The translations under genes and the position numbers were made by a program. This document shows, piece by piece, positions 6,157 to 14,125 of a stretch of 34,324 nt of DNA. This DNA comes from an uncultured Actinomycetes bacterium (GTDB lineage Bacteria; Actinomycetota; Actinomycetes; Actinomycetales; Microbacteriaceae): positions 1-34,324 of the forward strand of contig CAIXMB010000109.1 of assembly GCA_903920435.1 (NCBI GenBank), read 5' to 3'. The notes beneath the pieces were generated by a model. The model was not told where the DNA came from. It ran no database searches and saw only the letters and a list, made by a program, of their open reading frames with translations. Position 1 is the first letter of the stretch; the number at the start of each line of letters is the position of its first letter.

Positions 6157-8202
6157 CTACCTTAGGAACGCGGCGGCGACTCCGGCGTCCACGGGGATGT
6201 GGAGGCCGGTGGTGTGCGAGAGATCCGGCCCCGTGAGCACCGAAACGGCGTTCGCGACGTTCTCGGGCAGCACCTCCCGCTTGAGGATGGTGCGCTGGGC
6301 GTAGAACTTGCCCAGGTCCTCCTCCTCGATGCCATAGGTCTTGGCGCGGTTGGCGCCCCAGCCGGCGGCGAAGATGCCCGACCCGCGCACGACCCCGTCG
6401 GGGTTGATGCCGTTGACCTTGATGCCGTGCTCGCCGAGCTCGACGGCCAGCAGTCGCACCTGGTGCGCCTGATCGGCCTTCGTCGCGGAGTACGCGATGT
6501 TGTTCGGGCCGGCGAACACCGAGTTCTTCGACGAGATGTAGATCACGTCGCCGCCCATGCCCTGCTCGATGAGGGCGGGCGCGGTCGCCTTGGAGACCAG
6601 GAACGAGCCCTTCGCCATGATGTCGTGCTGGAAGTCCCAGTCGCGCTCGGTGGTCTCGAGCAGCGGCTTGGAGAGCGAGACGCCCGCGTTGTTGACGACG
6701 ATGTCGATGCCGCCGAACGCGAGCAGCGCGTCCTGCACCATCTGCTCGATGGCGGCCGAGTCGGTCACGTTCACCTGCAGGCCGATCGCCACGTCGGTGT
6801 TGCCGATCTCGGCCGCAGCGGCCTGCGCCTTGGCGAGCTCGAGGTCGGCGATGACGACGCACGCTCCGTCGGCGGCGAGGCGCGTGGCGATCGCCTTGCC
6901 GATGCCGGAGGCGGCGCCGGTCACGAGGGCGATGCGGGTCGCGTGCGACTTGGGCCGGGGCATCCGTGCCAGCTTGGCCTCTTCGAGGGCCCAGTACTCG
7001 ATGCGGAACTTCTCGACGTCGCTGATGGGGCTGTAGGTCGAGATCGCCTCGGCGCCGCGCATGACGTTGATCGCGTTGACGTAGAACTCGCCCGCGACCC
7101 GGGCGGTCTGCTTGTTGGCGCCGTAGCTGAACATGCCCACGCCCGGCACGAGCACGATGAGCGGGTCGGCGCCGCGCATGGCAGGGGAATCCGCCGTGGC
7201 GTGCTTGTCGTAGTAAGCCGTGTAGTCCTTGCGGTACTGCTCGTGCAGCTCCTTCAGGCGCTCCTTGACCTTCTCGACCGGCGCGCTGGCCGGGAGGTCG
7301 AGCAGCATGGGCTTGACCTTGGTGCGCAGGAAGTGGTCGGGGCAGCTCGTGCCGAGCGCCGCGAGCTTCGGCGCGTTGGCGCTGCCCAGGAAGTCGAGCA
7401 CGACGTCCGAGTCGGTGAAGTGCCCGACCATGGGGCGGTCGTGCGACGCGATGCCCCGGATGGTCGCCGCGATCGCGGCGGCCTTGGCGCGGCGCTCGGC
7501 CACGGGCAGCGCGGCGTTCTTCGCGACGGCCTTGCCGAACGGGAGCTTCTTGCCGTGGGCCTCGATGTAGTCCTCGGCGGTCCTGATGATCCACAGGCTG
7601 TTCGTCTCGGCCTCATCTGAGGTGTCGCCCCACGCCGTGATGCCGTGGCCGCCGAGAATGCAGCCGATGGCCTGCGGGTTCGCCGCCTTGATCGCGGCGA
7701 TGTCGAGCCCGAGTTGGAAGCCGGGGCGGCGCCAGGGCACCCACACGACCTTGTCACCGAACGCCTTCTTGGTGAGCTTCTCGCCGTCCTTGGCCGTCGC
7801 GAACGCGATGCCCGAGTCGGGGTGCAGGTGGTCGACGTGCGCGGCGTCGACGAGGCCGTGCATCGCGGTGTCGATCGAGGGGGCAGCGCCGCCCTTGCCG
7901 TGCAGCGTGTAGTCGAACGCGGCGACCATCTCGTCCTCGCGGTCGACGCCGGGGTAGACATCGACGAGCGCGCGGAAGCGGTCGAGCCGCAGCACGGCGA
8001 GGCCCGCTTCGGTCAGCGTGCCGAGGTCGCCGCCCGAGCCTTTCACGTAGAGCAGCTCGACCGGTTCACCCGTCACCGGGTCGATCTCCGTGCCCTTAGC
8101 GGACGTGTTTCCACCCGCGTAGTTGGTGACGCGCGGGTCTGAACCCAGGCGGTTGCTGCGCTCGACGAGTTCCTCGCTGGTTGAGCTTGTCGAAACCATC
8201 AT
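6157..8202 (-). CDS. rhaEW: Bifunctional rhamnulose-1-phosphate aldolase / L-lactaldehyde dehydrogenase
   Basis: A 681-residue fusion. Residues about 12-400 are a class II aldolase/adducin-type domain with metal histidines in HVDHLHPD (122-128) and GGHG (184-187). Residues about 422-681 are a short-chain dehydrogenase with TGAASGIG (428-435), NNAG (504-507) and the catalytic Y571/K575 pair. The first half would split L-rhamnulose 1-phosphate into DHAP and L-lactaldehyde; the second would oxidise lactaldehyde to L-lactate with NAD. This RhaEW type is known from Bacillus, Chloroflexi and Actinobacteria. The ATG at 8202 overlaps the rhaI stop (ATGA); ATG 8199 is an equally possible start. The first codons, MMVSTSSTS, are encoded by a palindromic-repeat half unit (8179-8197) and have low-complexity content, so the true domain begins about residue 10. 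Confidence 0.92.
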   Translation of the reverse strand: MMVSTSSTSEELVERSNRLGSDPRVTNYAGGNTSAKGTEIDPVTGEPVELLYVKGSGGDLGTLTEAGLAVLRLDRFRALVDVYPGVDREDEMVAAFDYTLHGKGGAAPSIDTAMHGLVDAAHVDHLHPDSGIAFATAKDGEKLTKKAFGDKVVWVPWRRPGFQLGLDIAAIKAANPQAIGCILGGHGITAWGDTSDEAETNSLWIIRTAEDYIEAHGKKLPFGKAVAKNAALPVAERRAKAAAIAATIRGIASHDRPMVGHFTDSDVVLDFLGSANAPKLAALGTSCPDHFLRTKVKPMLLDLPASAPVEKVKERLKELHEQYRKDYTAYYDKHATADSPAMRGADPLIVLVPGVGMFSYGANKQTARVAGEFYVNAINVMRGAEAISTYSPISDVEKFRIEYWALEEAKLARMPRPKSHATRIALVTGAASGIGKAIATRLAADGACVVIADLELAKAQAAAAEIGNTDVAIGLQVNVTDSAAIEQMVQDALLAFGGIDIVVNNAGVSLSKPLLETTERDWDFQHDIMAKGSFLVSKATAPALIEQGMGGDVIYISSKNSVFAGPNNIAYSATKADQAHQVRLLAVELGEHGIKVNGINPDGVVRGSGIFAAGWGANRAKTYGIEEEDLGKFYAQRTILKREVLPENVANAVSVLTGPDLSHTTGLHIPVDAGVAAAFLR
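8179..8197. repeat. Half unit of an intergenic palindromic repeat inside the aldolase start
   Basis: GGTTGAGCTTGTCGAAACC at 8179-8197 has the form of the short repeat half (reverse GGTTTCGACAAGCTCAACC) that I know as a common dispersed element in Microbacteriaceae. It is related in layout to the full palindromes at 22653-22698 and 27708-27799 in this window. Read on the minus strand it encodes VSTSSTS, codons 3-9 of the aldolase fusion. Only one arm is present. That it is a dispersed repeat is recollection plus internal comparison, not a search. Confidence 0.6.
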
Positions 8203-9365
8203 GCGCCCCATCCCGCCTGCACGCCGCCGACGCGGTCTGCCGCGATCTTCTGCTGGTAACCGGATGCCGCGTACGCGGCCATCGGGTCGGCCGCGAGTCC
8301 GCGCGACTCCCGCCACCGCGCGAGGTCCTGCCGCACATCGGTGTAGAAGGCATCCATCAGGATGCCGTTGGCGCCGAGCACGTCGCCCGAGTCCTGGGCG
8401 ACCCGCAGCGCGTCGAGGTCGACGAGCAGCGCGCGGGCCGTCATCTCCTGCACGTTGAGGACCGACCGGATCTGGCCGGGGATCTTGTCCTCGACGTTGT
8501 GGCACTGGTCGAGCATGAACGCCACGCCGGAGTCGGCGCCGTACCCGCCGCCGCGCACCACCTCGAACAGGATGCGGAACAGCTGGAACGGGTCGGCGGC
8601 GCCCACGATGAGGTCGTCGTCGGCGTAGAAGCGCGAGTTGAAGTCGAACGAGCCGAGCTTGCCGAGGCGCAGCAGCTGCATCACGATGAACTCGATGTTC
8701 GTGCCGGGGGCGTGGTGCCCGGTGTCGAGGCACACCAGGGCGCGCTCGCCGAGGGCCGCGACCTGGGTGTAGCTCGTGCCCCAGTCGGGAATGTCGGTGT
8801 GGTAGAACGCCGGCTCGAAGAACTTGTACTCGAGCACGAGGCGCTGCGTCTCGCCGATGCGGGCGTAGATCTTCGCGAGCGAGTCGGCGAGCCTGTCCTG
8901 CCGCGCGCGGATGTCGCCCTGGCCCGGGTAGTTCGTGCCGTCGGCGAGCCAGATCTTCAGGTCGCGCGAGCCCGTGGCATCCATCACGTCGATGCACTCG
9001 AAGTGGTGGTCGATCGCCTTCTGGCGGATGCGCGGGTCGCTGTGGGTGAGCGAGCCGAACTTGTAGTCGTCGTCCTGGAAGGTGTTGGAGTTGACGGTGC
9101 CGAGGGCGACGCCATGGTCGTTCGCGAAGGCGCCGAGGGCGGCCCAGCCGTCGACCTTGTCCCAGGGGTAGTGGATCGCGACGGTCGGCGACAGCGCGGT
9201 GTATCTGTTGACCTGGGCCGCGTCGGCGATCTTCTCCTGGGGAGTGCGCGGGGTGCCCGGGGTGCCGAAGACCTTGAAGCGGGTGCCCGAGTTGCCGAAC
9301 GCCCACGAGGGCAGTTCGATCGCCTGCTCGGCGAGTTTCGCCGCGATGTCACTGAATGCAGGCAT
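8199..9365 (-). CDS. rhaI: L-rhamnose isomerase, actinobacterial/Pseudomonas stutzeri type
   Basis: A 388-residue TIM-barrel isomerase interconverting L-rhamnose and L-rhamnulose, the first catabolic step. Typical stretches include HYPWDKVDGW, TVNSNTFQDDDYKFGS, IWLADGTNYPGQGD, EYKFFEPAFYHTDIPDWG, CLDTGHHAPGTNIEFIV and FDFNSRFYADDDLIVG; these carry the Glu, His and Asp residues that hold two divalent metals. It belongs to the RhaI class related to xylose isomerase rather than the E. coli RhaA class (no RhaA-like features seen). The ATG at 9365 follows GAGAGG. It is the first gene of the minus-strand operon, overlapping the aldolase gene by 4 nt, and the 83-bp gap upstream carries a LacI-type palindrome. 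Confidence 0.94.
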   Translation of the reverse strand: MPAFSDIAAKLAEQAIELPSWAFGNSGTRFKVFGTPGTPRTPQEKIADAAQVNRYTALSPTVAIHYPWDKVDGWAALGAFANDHGVALGTVNSNTFQDDDYKFGSLTHSDPRIRQKAIDHHFECIDVMDATGSRDLKIWLADGTNYPGQGDIRARQDRLADSLAKIYARIGETQRLVLEYKFFEPAFYHTDIPDWGTSYTQVAALGERALVCLDTGHHAPGTNIEFIVMQLLRLGKLGSFDFNSRFYADDDLIVGAADPFQLFRILFEVVRGGGYGADSGVAFMLDQCHNVEDKIPGQIRSVLNVQEMTARALLVDLDALRVAQDSGDVLGANGILMDAFYTDVRQDLARWRESRGLAADPMAAYAASGYQQKIAADRVGGVQAGWGA

Positions 9366-9406
9366 GGGAGACCTCTCTGTCTTCGTGAAGAACCTGTGTT
9401 ATCGCG

Positions 9407-9418
9407 TGAAACGTTACA
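9407..9418. promoter_or_regulatory. LacI-type operator in the rhaI promoter region
   Basis: TGAAAC-GTTACA is a near-perfect CG-centred 12-bp palindrome (one pair mismatched), the form favoured by LacI-family proteins. It is 42-53 nt upstream of the rhaI start codon in an 83-bp gap (9366-9448) that must hold the promoter of the rhaI operon. On the minus strand, TTGCAT and TAACGT spaced 16 nt are candidate -35/-10 elements, and the palindrome overlaps the latter. The LacI-family gene at 17329 is the natural candidate binder. No experimental basis. Confidence 0.5.
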
Positions 9419-9448
9419 ACAAAAGTCTCACGATGCAACATCCCTGTC

Positions 9449-10210
9449 TCAGAGCAGCTCCACACGGTCCCGGAACTCGTCGAGCCTGGGGTCGGACGGC
9501 GAGAGCTCGGTGACGAGCACGGCGACGCTGTCGAGCGGCAGGCACGCCGCCGTGGACTGCTGCCGCAGCTTGGAGGAGTCGATGCACAGCACGAGCTCCT
9601 TCGCCATGCGGAAGAACGTGCGCTTCATCTCGGCCTCGCGCAGCGACACCTCCGAGGTGCCGTACTCGGTGTCGATGGCGCTCGCCGAGGCGAAGAACCT
9701 GCCATAGCGCAGCGACTCAGCGGCGTGCACGGCGATCGGGCCCACGAAGCTGTCGGTGATTTCCTCGGTCTCGCCGCCGATCAGGATCACGTCGACACCG
9801 TGCGAAGAGCGCATCGCGCCGTACGTCTGGTAGGAGTTCGTCGCCACCGTGAGGCCCGAGCGCACGCCGAACCGGGCGGCGAGGGTGGCGACCGTGGTCG
9901 AGGCGTCGAGTGCGATGGACCCGGCGTGCGGCACGAGGCTGAGCGCCTTCTCGGCGATCGTCTCCTTCGCGTGCAGCCGCACGGCGCGTCGGTCGCTGAA
10001 CGGCCGGGGCCCGATGACCGAGACCGCGCCGCCGCGAACCCTGCGCAGGAGGCCCTCGGTCTCGAGCGATTCGAGGTCGCGCCGGATGGTCATGGTCGAC
10101 ACCCCGAACTCGCCGGCAGCGGCCGTCAGGCGGATGACATTCTCGTTCGCGACGATCTCGAGCAGGCGCGCCCGACGCTCTTCGGAATCGGCGGTGCTGG
10201 TAGTGGCCAT
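9449..10210 (-). CDS. DeoR/GlpR-family transcriptional regulator of the rhamnose locus
   Basis: A 253-residue DeoR-family protein. The N-terminal helix-turn-helix (about residues 9-62, including RLTAAAGEFGVSTMTIRRDLESLETEGLLRRVRGGAV) is followed by a sugar-phosphate isomerase-like effector domain with GSIALDASTTVATLA and VILIGGETEEITDSFVG. Such regulators sense sugar phosphates. It sits between the rhaI operon (same strand, 83 nt downstream) and the divergent transporter operon. A DeoR protein holds the equivalent position (RhaR) in the rhizobial rhamnose locus, which supports a rhamnose role. The ATG at 10210 is the first usable start; its ribosome site is weak (GAGAGCCGAG). Whether it activates or represses cannot be read from the sequence. 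Confidence 0.9.
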   Translation of the reverse strand: MATTSTADSEERRARLLEIVANENVIRLTAAAGEFGVSTMTIRRDLESLETEGLLRRVRGGAVSVIGPRPFSDRRAVRLHAKETIAEKALSLVPHAGSIALDASTTVATLAARFGVRSGLTVATNSYQTYGAMRSSHGVDVILIGGETEEITDSFVGPIAVHAAESLRYGRFFASASAIDTEYGTSEVSLREAEMKRTFFRMAKELVLCIDSSKLRQQSTAACLPLDSVAVLVTELSPSDPRLDEFRDRVELL

Positions 10211-10247
10211 GGGTACTCGGCTCTCATGAAGTGAAGCTCGATGTGAT

Positions 10248-10321
10248 GTTTTCGAGAAACCTAACAGATTGACACACGCTAAGCCCAGTGGTAACTTCTC
10301 GTCTCACCGGTTCATTGAACC
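10248..10321 (+). promoter_or_regulatory. Promoter and operators of the rhamnose transport operon
   Basis: TTGACA (10269-10274) and TAACTT (10292-10297) are separated by 17 nt, a good housekeeping promoter reading toward the cupin gene. Just downstream, across the expected start site, is GGTTCA-T-TGAACC (10309-10321), a perfect inverted repeat suited to a repressor. Upstream of the -35 is GTTTTCGAGAAAC (10248-10260), a weaker dyad in the position of a DeoR-type site. The remaining bases up to 10387 are untranslated leader ending in an AAGGGAG ribosome site (10373-10379). Which of the two local regulators binds which dyad is unknown. Confidence 0.6.
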
Positions 10322-10387
10322 TCCACCACCAGTCAGGCAGTGTCGCCACGCAGTCGTTGCGGCGCTTGAAGCAAGGGAGCATCGCCG

Positions 10388-11632
10388 ATGGCGTCCGAGG
10401 CTTACACAAACATCGCGTCGACGGCGTCCGGTATGGATCGCTCCCTCGAGGCCGGCGGTGGCATCGTCCGCTTCGCCCCGGCCTGGGTCCCCCGGGCGTT
10501 CTGCACGCCCGGTCGTCGCATCCGTCTGCACCCCGATGACTACTTCCCCTTCGTGCAGACCCGCGGTGGCATCGACGAGCGCTGGCTCTCCTCGGCGGTC
10601 CGCGCCGACAACGGCCCCCTGACCGGTGAGCACGAGGGCCTGAGCCTCGTCGTCGACCCCGACGGCAAGGTGCTGCTGCCCTTCGACGACTTCGTCGGCC
10701 ACCACAAGGGCGAGCTCATCGGCGATCGGCTCTGGGACCGCCACAACAAGTGGCCGATGTACTCGAAGTTCTTCGACAACCAGCAGGCGCTGCCCTTCCA
10801 CGTGCACCACACCGACGAGAAGGCCGCCCTCGTCGACAAGCCCGGCAAGCCCGAGGCCTACTACTACTCGCCGCACATGAACAACCACCTCGGTGACCAG
10901 CCGATCTCGTTCTTCGGATTCCAGCCGGATGTCACGAAGGAGCAGGTGCGCGAGCGTCTTGCGCGCTTCTCCGATGGTGGCGACAACCGCATCACCGACC
11001 TGGCGCTCGGCTACCGCACGCAGCTCGGCACGGGATGGGACATCCCCTCCGGCGTTCTGCACGCCCCCGCGAGCATCGCGACCTACGAGCCGCAGGCCGC
11101 CTGCGACGTGTTCTGCATGTGCGAGTCGTGGAGCAACAACCGCGAGGTGCCGGAAGAGCTGCTCTGGAAGGACGTGCCCGCCGACAAGCACGGCGATCTC
11201 GACTTCATCATCAGCCTGCTCGAGTGGGATCTCAACGTCGACCCGCACTTCGTCGCCAACCGTTTCATGGTGCCGTACTCCACCGAGCAGTCCAAGGCCG
11301 ACGGCGAGACCGCCTACGTGGAGAAGTGGGTAGTCTTCCGCTCCCCGCACTTCAGCGCCAAGGAGCTGACCGTCAAGCCCGGCCAGACCGTCACGATCAC
11401 CGATCAGGACGCGTACGGCACCATCGTCGTGCAGGGCCACGGGTCCCTCGGAGTGCACGAGGTCGCCGCGGCGACGCTCATCCGTTTCGGCCAGCTGAGC
11501 CAGGACGAGTTCTTCGTGAGCGAGTCCGCCGCGCGGGCCGGCGTGAAGATCACCAACTCGAGCCCGACCGACGACCTCGTCATCCTCAAGCACTTCGGCC
11601 CGGAGAACGCGGAGCTCGGCCTGCATGTCTGA
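10388..11632 (+). CDS. Phosphomannose-isomerase-like cupin protein, role in rhamnose use unknown
   Basis: A 414-residue cupin protein that resembles type I mannose-6-phosphate isomerases. Possible zinc ligands are H138 and H140 (PFHVHHTDEKA), E156 (KPGKPEAYY) and H225 (GWDIPSGVLHAP), matching the Q/H-x-H, KPE and G-x-x-H-A pattern of that fold. A C-terminal second cupin (about residues 310-405) contains VKPGQTVTITDQDAYGTIVVQGHGSLG. It opens the sugar transport operon, after a good promoter and AAGGGAG site, and overlaps the next gene by 8 nt. A classical rhamnose isomerase is already encoded at 8199, so this protein may act on another sugar entering through the same importer, or on another step. 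Enzymatic activity is inferred only from the fold. Confidence 0.75.
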   Translation: MASEAYTNIASTASGMDRSLEAGGGIVRFAPAWVPRAFCTPGRRIRLHPDDYFPFVQTRGGIDERWLSSAVRADNGPLTGEHEGLSLVVDPDGKVLLPFDDFVGHHKGELIGDRLWDRHNKWPMYSKFFDNQQALPFHVHHTDEKAALVDKPGKPEAYYYSPHMNNHLGDQPISFFGFQPDVTKEQVRERLARFSDGGDNRITDLALGYRTQLGTGWDIPSGVLHAPASIATYEPQAACDVFCMCESWSNNREVPEELLWKDVPADKHGDLDFIISLLEWDLNVDPHFVANRFMVPYSTEQSKADGETAYVEKWVVFRSPHFSAKELTVKPGQTVTITDQDAYGTIVVQGHGSLGVHEVAAATLIRFGQLSQDEFFVSESAARAGVKITNSSPTDDLVILKHFGPENAELGLHV

Positions 11633-12623
11633 GGTCTTCGGAGTCGCCGTCGCCGATGCGCTCCAGCGCGTCGGATCGCTTGACCAGTTCGCCAGGGTCG
11701 ATTCGCTCGTCGAGGCCGACGGCCCCGGCCGTGGTGCTCGCCTGCTGCGCGTCGTCAACGGCGGCGGCCTCGAGTTCGACGTGCACCCCGACCGCGGCCT
11801 CGACATCGGTGCGGCGAGCTTCCAGGGCGTTCCGCTCGCGTGGCTGAGCTCGACCGGCATCGGAGCGCCCTCGCTCTACGACCCGGTCGGCCGCGGTTGG
11901 CTGCGCACGTTCGGCGGTGGCCTCGTCACGACCTGCGGTCTGGACAGCTTCGGGCCGCCCGCCGACGACGAAGACGGTGTCGTCGGGATGCACGGCCGCG
12001 TCAGCCACCTCCCCGCCCGTCTCACGACCGTCGAGGCGACCGCCGAGCGCGTGCTCGTCGCGGGCACCGTGCGGCAGACCGCCGTGTTCGCCGAGAACCT
12101 CGCGCTGCGCCGCGTGATCTCGAGCGAGGTGGGGTCGAACGCCCTCACGATCACCGACAACGTGACCAACGAGGGCGCCACCGAGAGCCCGCTCATGGTG
12201 CTGTATCACGTGAATCTCGGCTGGCCGCTGCTCGACGAGGGCACCTCGCTCGACATCCCCTCGGCGGCGGTGACGCCCCGCGACCCGGATGCCGAGGCCG
12301 GCTTCGACGCGCGCTACGAGATCGATGCTCCGGTGGACGGCTTCCGCGAGCAGGTGTACATCCACGAGGCGGGCGCCGAGCGCTACGCGCGCGTCACCAA
12401 CCCGGCCCGCGGCCTCGCGCTGACCCTGCGCTACTCCGACACCCTCCCCGCCCTGTTCGAGTGGAAGATGACGGCGACCAAGCACTACGTGCTGGGGCTC
12501 GAGCCGGCGAACACCCCCGAGATCAACGGGCGCGCGGCCGCGCGCGCCAACGGCCGGCTGCCGCACCTGCAGCCGGGCGAGAGCATCACGTACCAGGTGA
12601 GCATCGAGGTCGGACGGATATGA
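11625..12623 (+). CDS. DUF4432 / aldose 1-epimerase-like protein, possible mutarotase
   Basis: A 332-residue beta-sandwich protein of the aldose-epimerase superfamily, closest in pattern to the DUF4432 (E. coli c4013-like) group. Key features are DVHPDRGLDIG (52-62), MHGRVSHLPA with H123, YHVNLGWPLL with H195, and the C-terminal GLEPANTPEINGR, where the glutamate would be the catalytic base. Aldose epimerases interconvert alpha and beta anomers. In this locus it could supply the rhamnose mutarotase step, since no RhaM is present in the window. Its ATG (11625) lies inside the end of the cupin gene and its stop overlaps the start of the ABC ATPase (ATGA), so the three are translationally linked. 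Substrate is inferred. Confidence 0.85.
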   Translation: MSEVFGVAVADALQRVGSLDQFARVDSLVEADGPGRGARLLRVVNGGGLEFDVHPDRGLDIGAASFQGVPLAWLSSTGIGAPSLYDPVGRGWLRTFGGGLVTTCGLDSFGPPADDEDGVVGMHGRVSHLPARLTTVEATAERVLVAGTVRQTAVFAENLALRRVISSEVGSNALTITDNVTNEGATESPLMVLYHVNLGWPLLDEGTSLDIPSAAVTPRDPDAEAGFDARYEIDAPVDGFREQVYIHEAGAERYARVTNPARGLALTLRYSDTLPALFEWKMTATKHYVLGLEPANTPEINGRAAARANGRLPHLQPGESITYQVSIEVGRI

Positions 12624-14125
12624 GCCACTTGCTCGAGTTGCACGGCGTCACGAAGACGTTCGGCGCGGTCGCGGCCCTCGCGGGAGCCGATCTCGTGCTC
12701 GACGCGGGTTCCATCCACGCGCTCGTGGGTGAGAACGGTGCGGGCAAGTCGACACTCGTGAAGATCATCGGCGGCCTGCACGGTCGCGACGGCGGCGAAT
12801 TCCTGCTCGACGGTGAGGCCGTCGACTTCAAGTCGACCGCCGACGCGAAGCACCACGGCATCGCCGTGATCTACCAGGAGCCGACCCTGTTCCCCGATCT
12901 CACGGTCGCGGAGAACATCTTCGTCGGCCGCCAGCCGTACACGCGGCTCGGGTTCGTCAACCGTGCCGAGATGCGCCGCGCGACGCTCGAGCTCACCTCG
13001 CGCCTCGGCGTGGTCATCGACCCCGACCGCGAGGCGCGCGGCCTCTCCATCGCCGACCAGCAGATCATCGAGATCGCCAAGGCCATCTCGCTCAACGCGA
13101 AGGTCGTCATCATGGACGAGCCGACCGCGGCACTGAGCGGCATCGAGGTCGAGCGCTTGATGGGCATCGCCCGCCAGCTGCGCGACGAGGGCAAGGGCAT
13201 CATCTTCATCTCCCACCGCTTCGACGAGGTGTTCGAGCTGTGCGACACCATCACGGTGATGCGCGACGGCCAGTACATCGCGACCAATGCGATCGCCGAC
13301 GTGACAGTCGACGAGATCATCAAGCAGATGGTCGGCCGCAGCGTCGAGAACCTGTTCCCCAAGCAGGAGGCGACGATCGGCGAGGTCGTGCTCGACGTGG
13401 CCCACCTCACGCGCGCCGGTGTGTTCGAGGACGTCTCGTTCCAGGTGCGCGCCGGTGAGATCGTCTGCCTCGCCGGACTCGTGGGTGCCGGCCGCAGCGA
13501 GATCGCGCGTGCGGTGTTCGGCGTGGACAAGTACGAGTCGGGCACCGTCACTCTCGACGGGGCGACCGTTCCGCGCCACAAGCCGTCCGCGGCCATGGAG
13601 CTCGGAATGGGCTTCGTTCCCGAGGACCGCCGCAAGCAGGGGCTCGCGATGACCGCCGGTGTCCAGACCAACATCACGCTGGCCATCCGCAACCAGGTCG
13701 CGAAGGCCGGTTTCATCACCTCCAAGCTCGAGCAGGGCCCCGCCGACCTGTGGGCCCGTCGCCTGCAGGTGAAGACGCGCGCACTCGACACCCACGCTGT
13801 GATGCTCTCGGGCGGCAACCAGCAGAAGGTGGTGCTGGCCAAGTGGCTCGCGACCAACCCCAAGCTGCTCATCATCGACGAACCGACCCGCGGCATCGAC
13901 GTGGGAACCAAGTCCGAGGTGCACCGGCTCATCTCCGAGCTCGCGGGCACCGGCGTCGCCGTGCTCATGATCTCGTCCGAGCTCCCCGAGGTGCTGGGAA
14001 TGGCAGACCGCGTACTCGTCGTGCGGGAGGGGCGCCTGACCGGCAACCTGTCCCGCGCCGACGCGACCGCAGAGACCGTCATGTACGCGGCAACGCACGC
14101 GGCGAACGAAGAGGTAGCGAAATGA
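12620..14125 (+). CDS. rhaT: Rhamnose ABC importer ATPase, two fused nucleotide-binding domains
   Basis: A 501-residue CUT2-type ATPase (RbsA/RhaT class). Domain 1 has Walker A GENGAGKST at 37-45 and Walker B VVIMDEPTAALSG, with a degenerate signature LSIADQQ. Domain 2 has a relaxed P-loop GLVGAGRSE, then LSGGNQQKVVLAKWLA and LLIIDEPTRGIDVGTKSE. The asymmetric pair of sites is normal for this class. It energises import at the inner face of the membrane. Its ATG overlaps the DUF4432 gene stop by 4 nt and its own stop overlaps the first permease by 4 nt. The rhamnose assignment rests on the neighbouring catabolic genes and on similarity to the rhizobial rhaSTPQ system. Confidence 0.93.
   Translation: MSHLLELHGVTKTFGAVAALAGADLVLDAGSIHALVGENGAGKSTLVKIIGGLHGRDGGEFLLDGEAVDFKSTADAKHHGIAVIYQEPTLFPDLTVAENIFVGRQPYTRLGFVNRAEMRRATLELTSRLGVVIDPDREARGLSIADQQIIEIAKAISLNAKVVIMDEPTAALSGIEVERLMGIARQLRDEGKGIIFISHRFDEVFELCDTITVMRDGQYIATNAIADVTVDEIIKQMVGRSVENLFPKQEATIGEVVLDVAHLTRAGVFEDVSFQVRAGEIVCLAGLVGAGRSEIARAVFGVDKYESGTVTLDGATVPRHKPSAAMELGMGFVPEDRRKQGLAMTAGVQTNITLAIRNQVAKAGFITSKLEQGPADLWARRLQVKTRALDTHAVMLSGGNQQKVVLAKWLATNPKLLIIDEPTRGIDVGTKSEVHRLISELAGTGVAVLMISSELPEVLGMADRVLVVREGRLTGNLSRADATAETVMYAATHAANEEVAK

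Noticed and set aside
8203-9306. Upstream in-frame extension of the aldolase fusion across rhaI
   Set aside because: The open frame continues to 9306 but is arginine/proline-rich with no homology. The ATGA overlap with rhaI at 8199-8202 gives a natural start.
9421-10260. A shared AAAA-N3/4-TCAC-like motif in both rhamnose promoters as the DeoR site
   Set aside because: The alignment needs gaps and many mismatches, no better than chance by eye.
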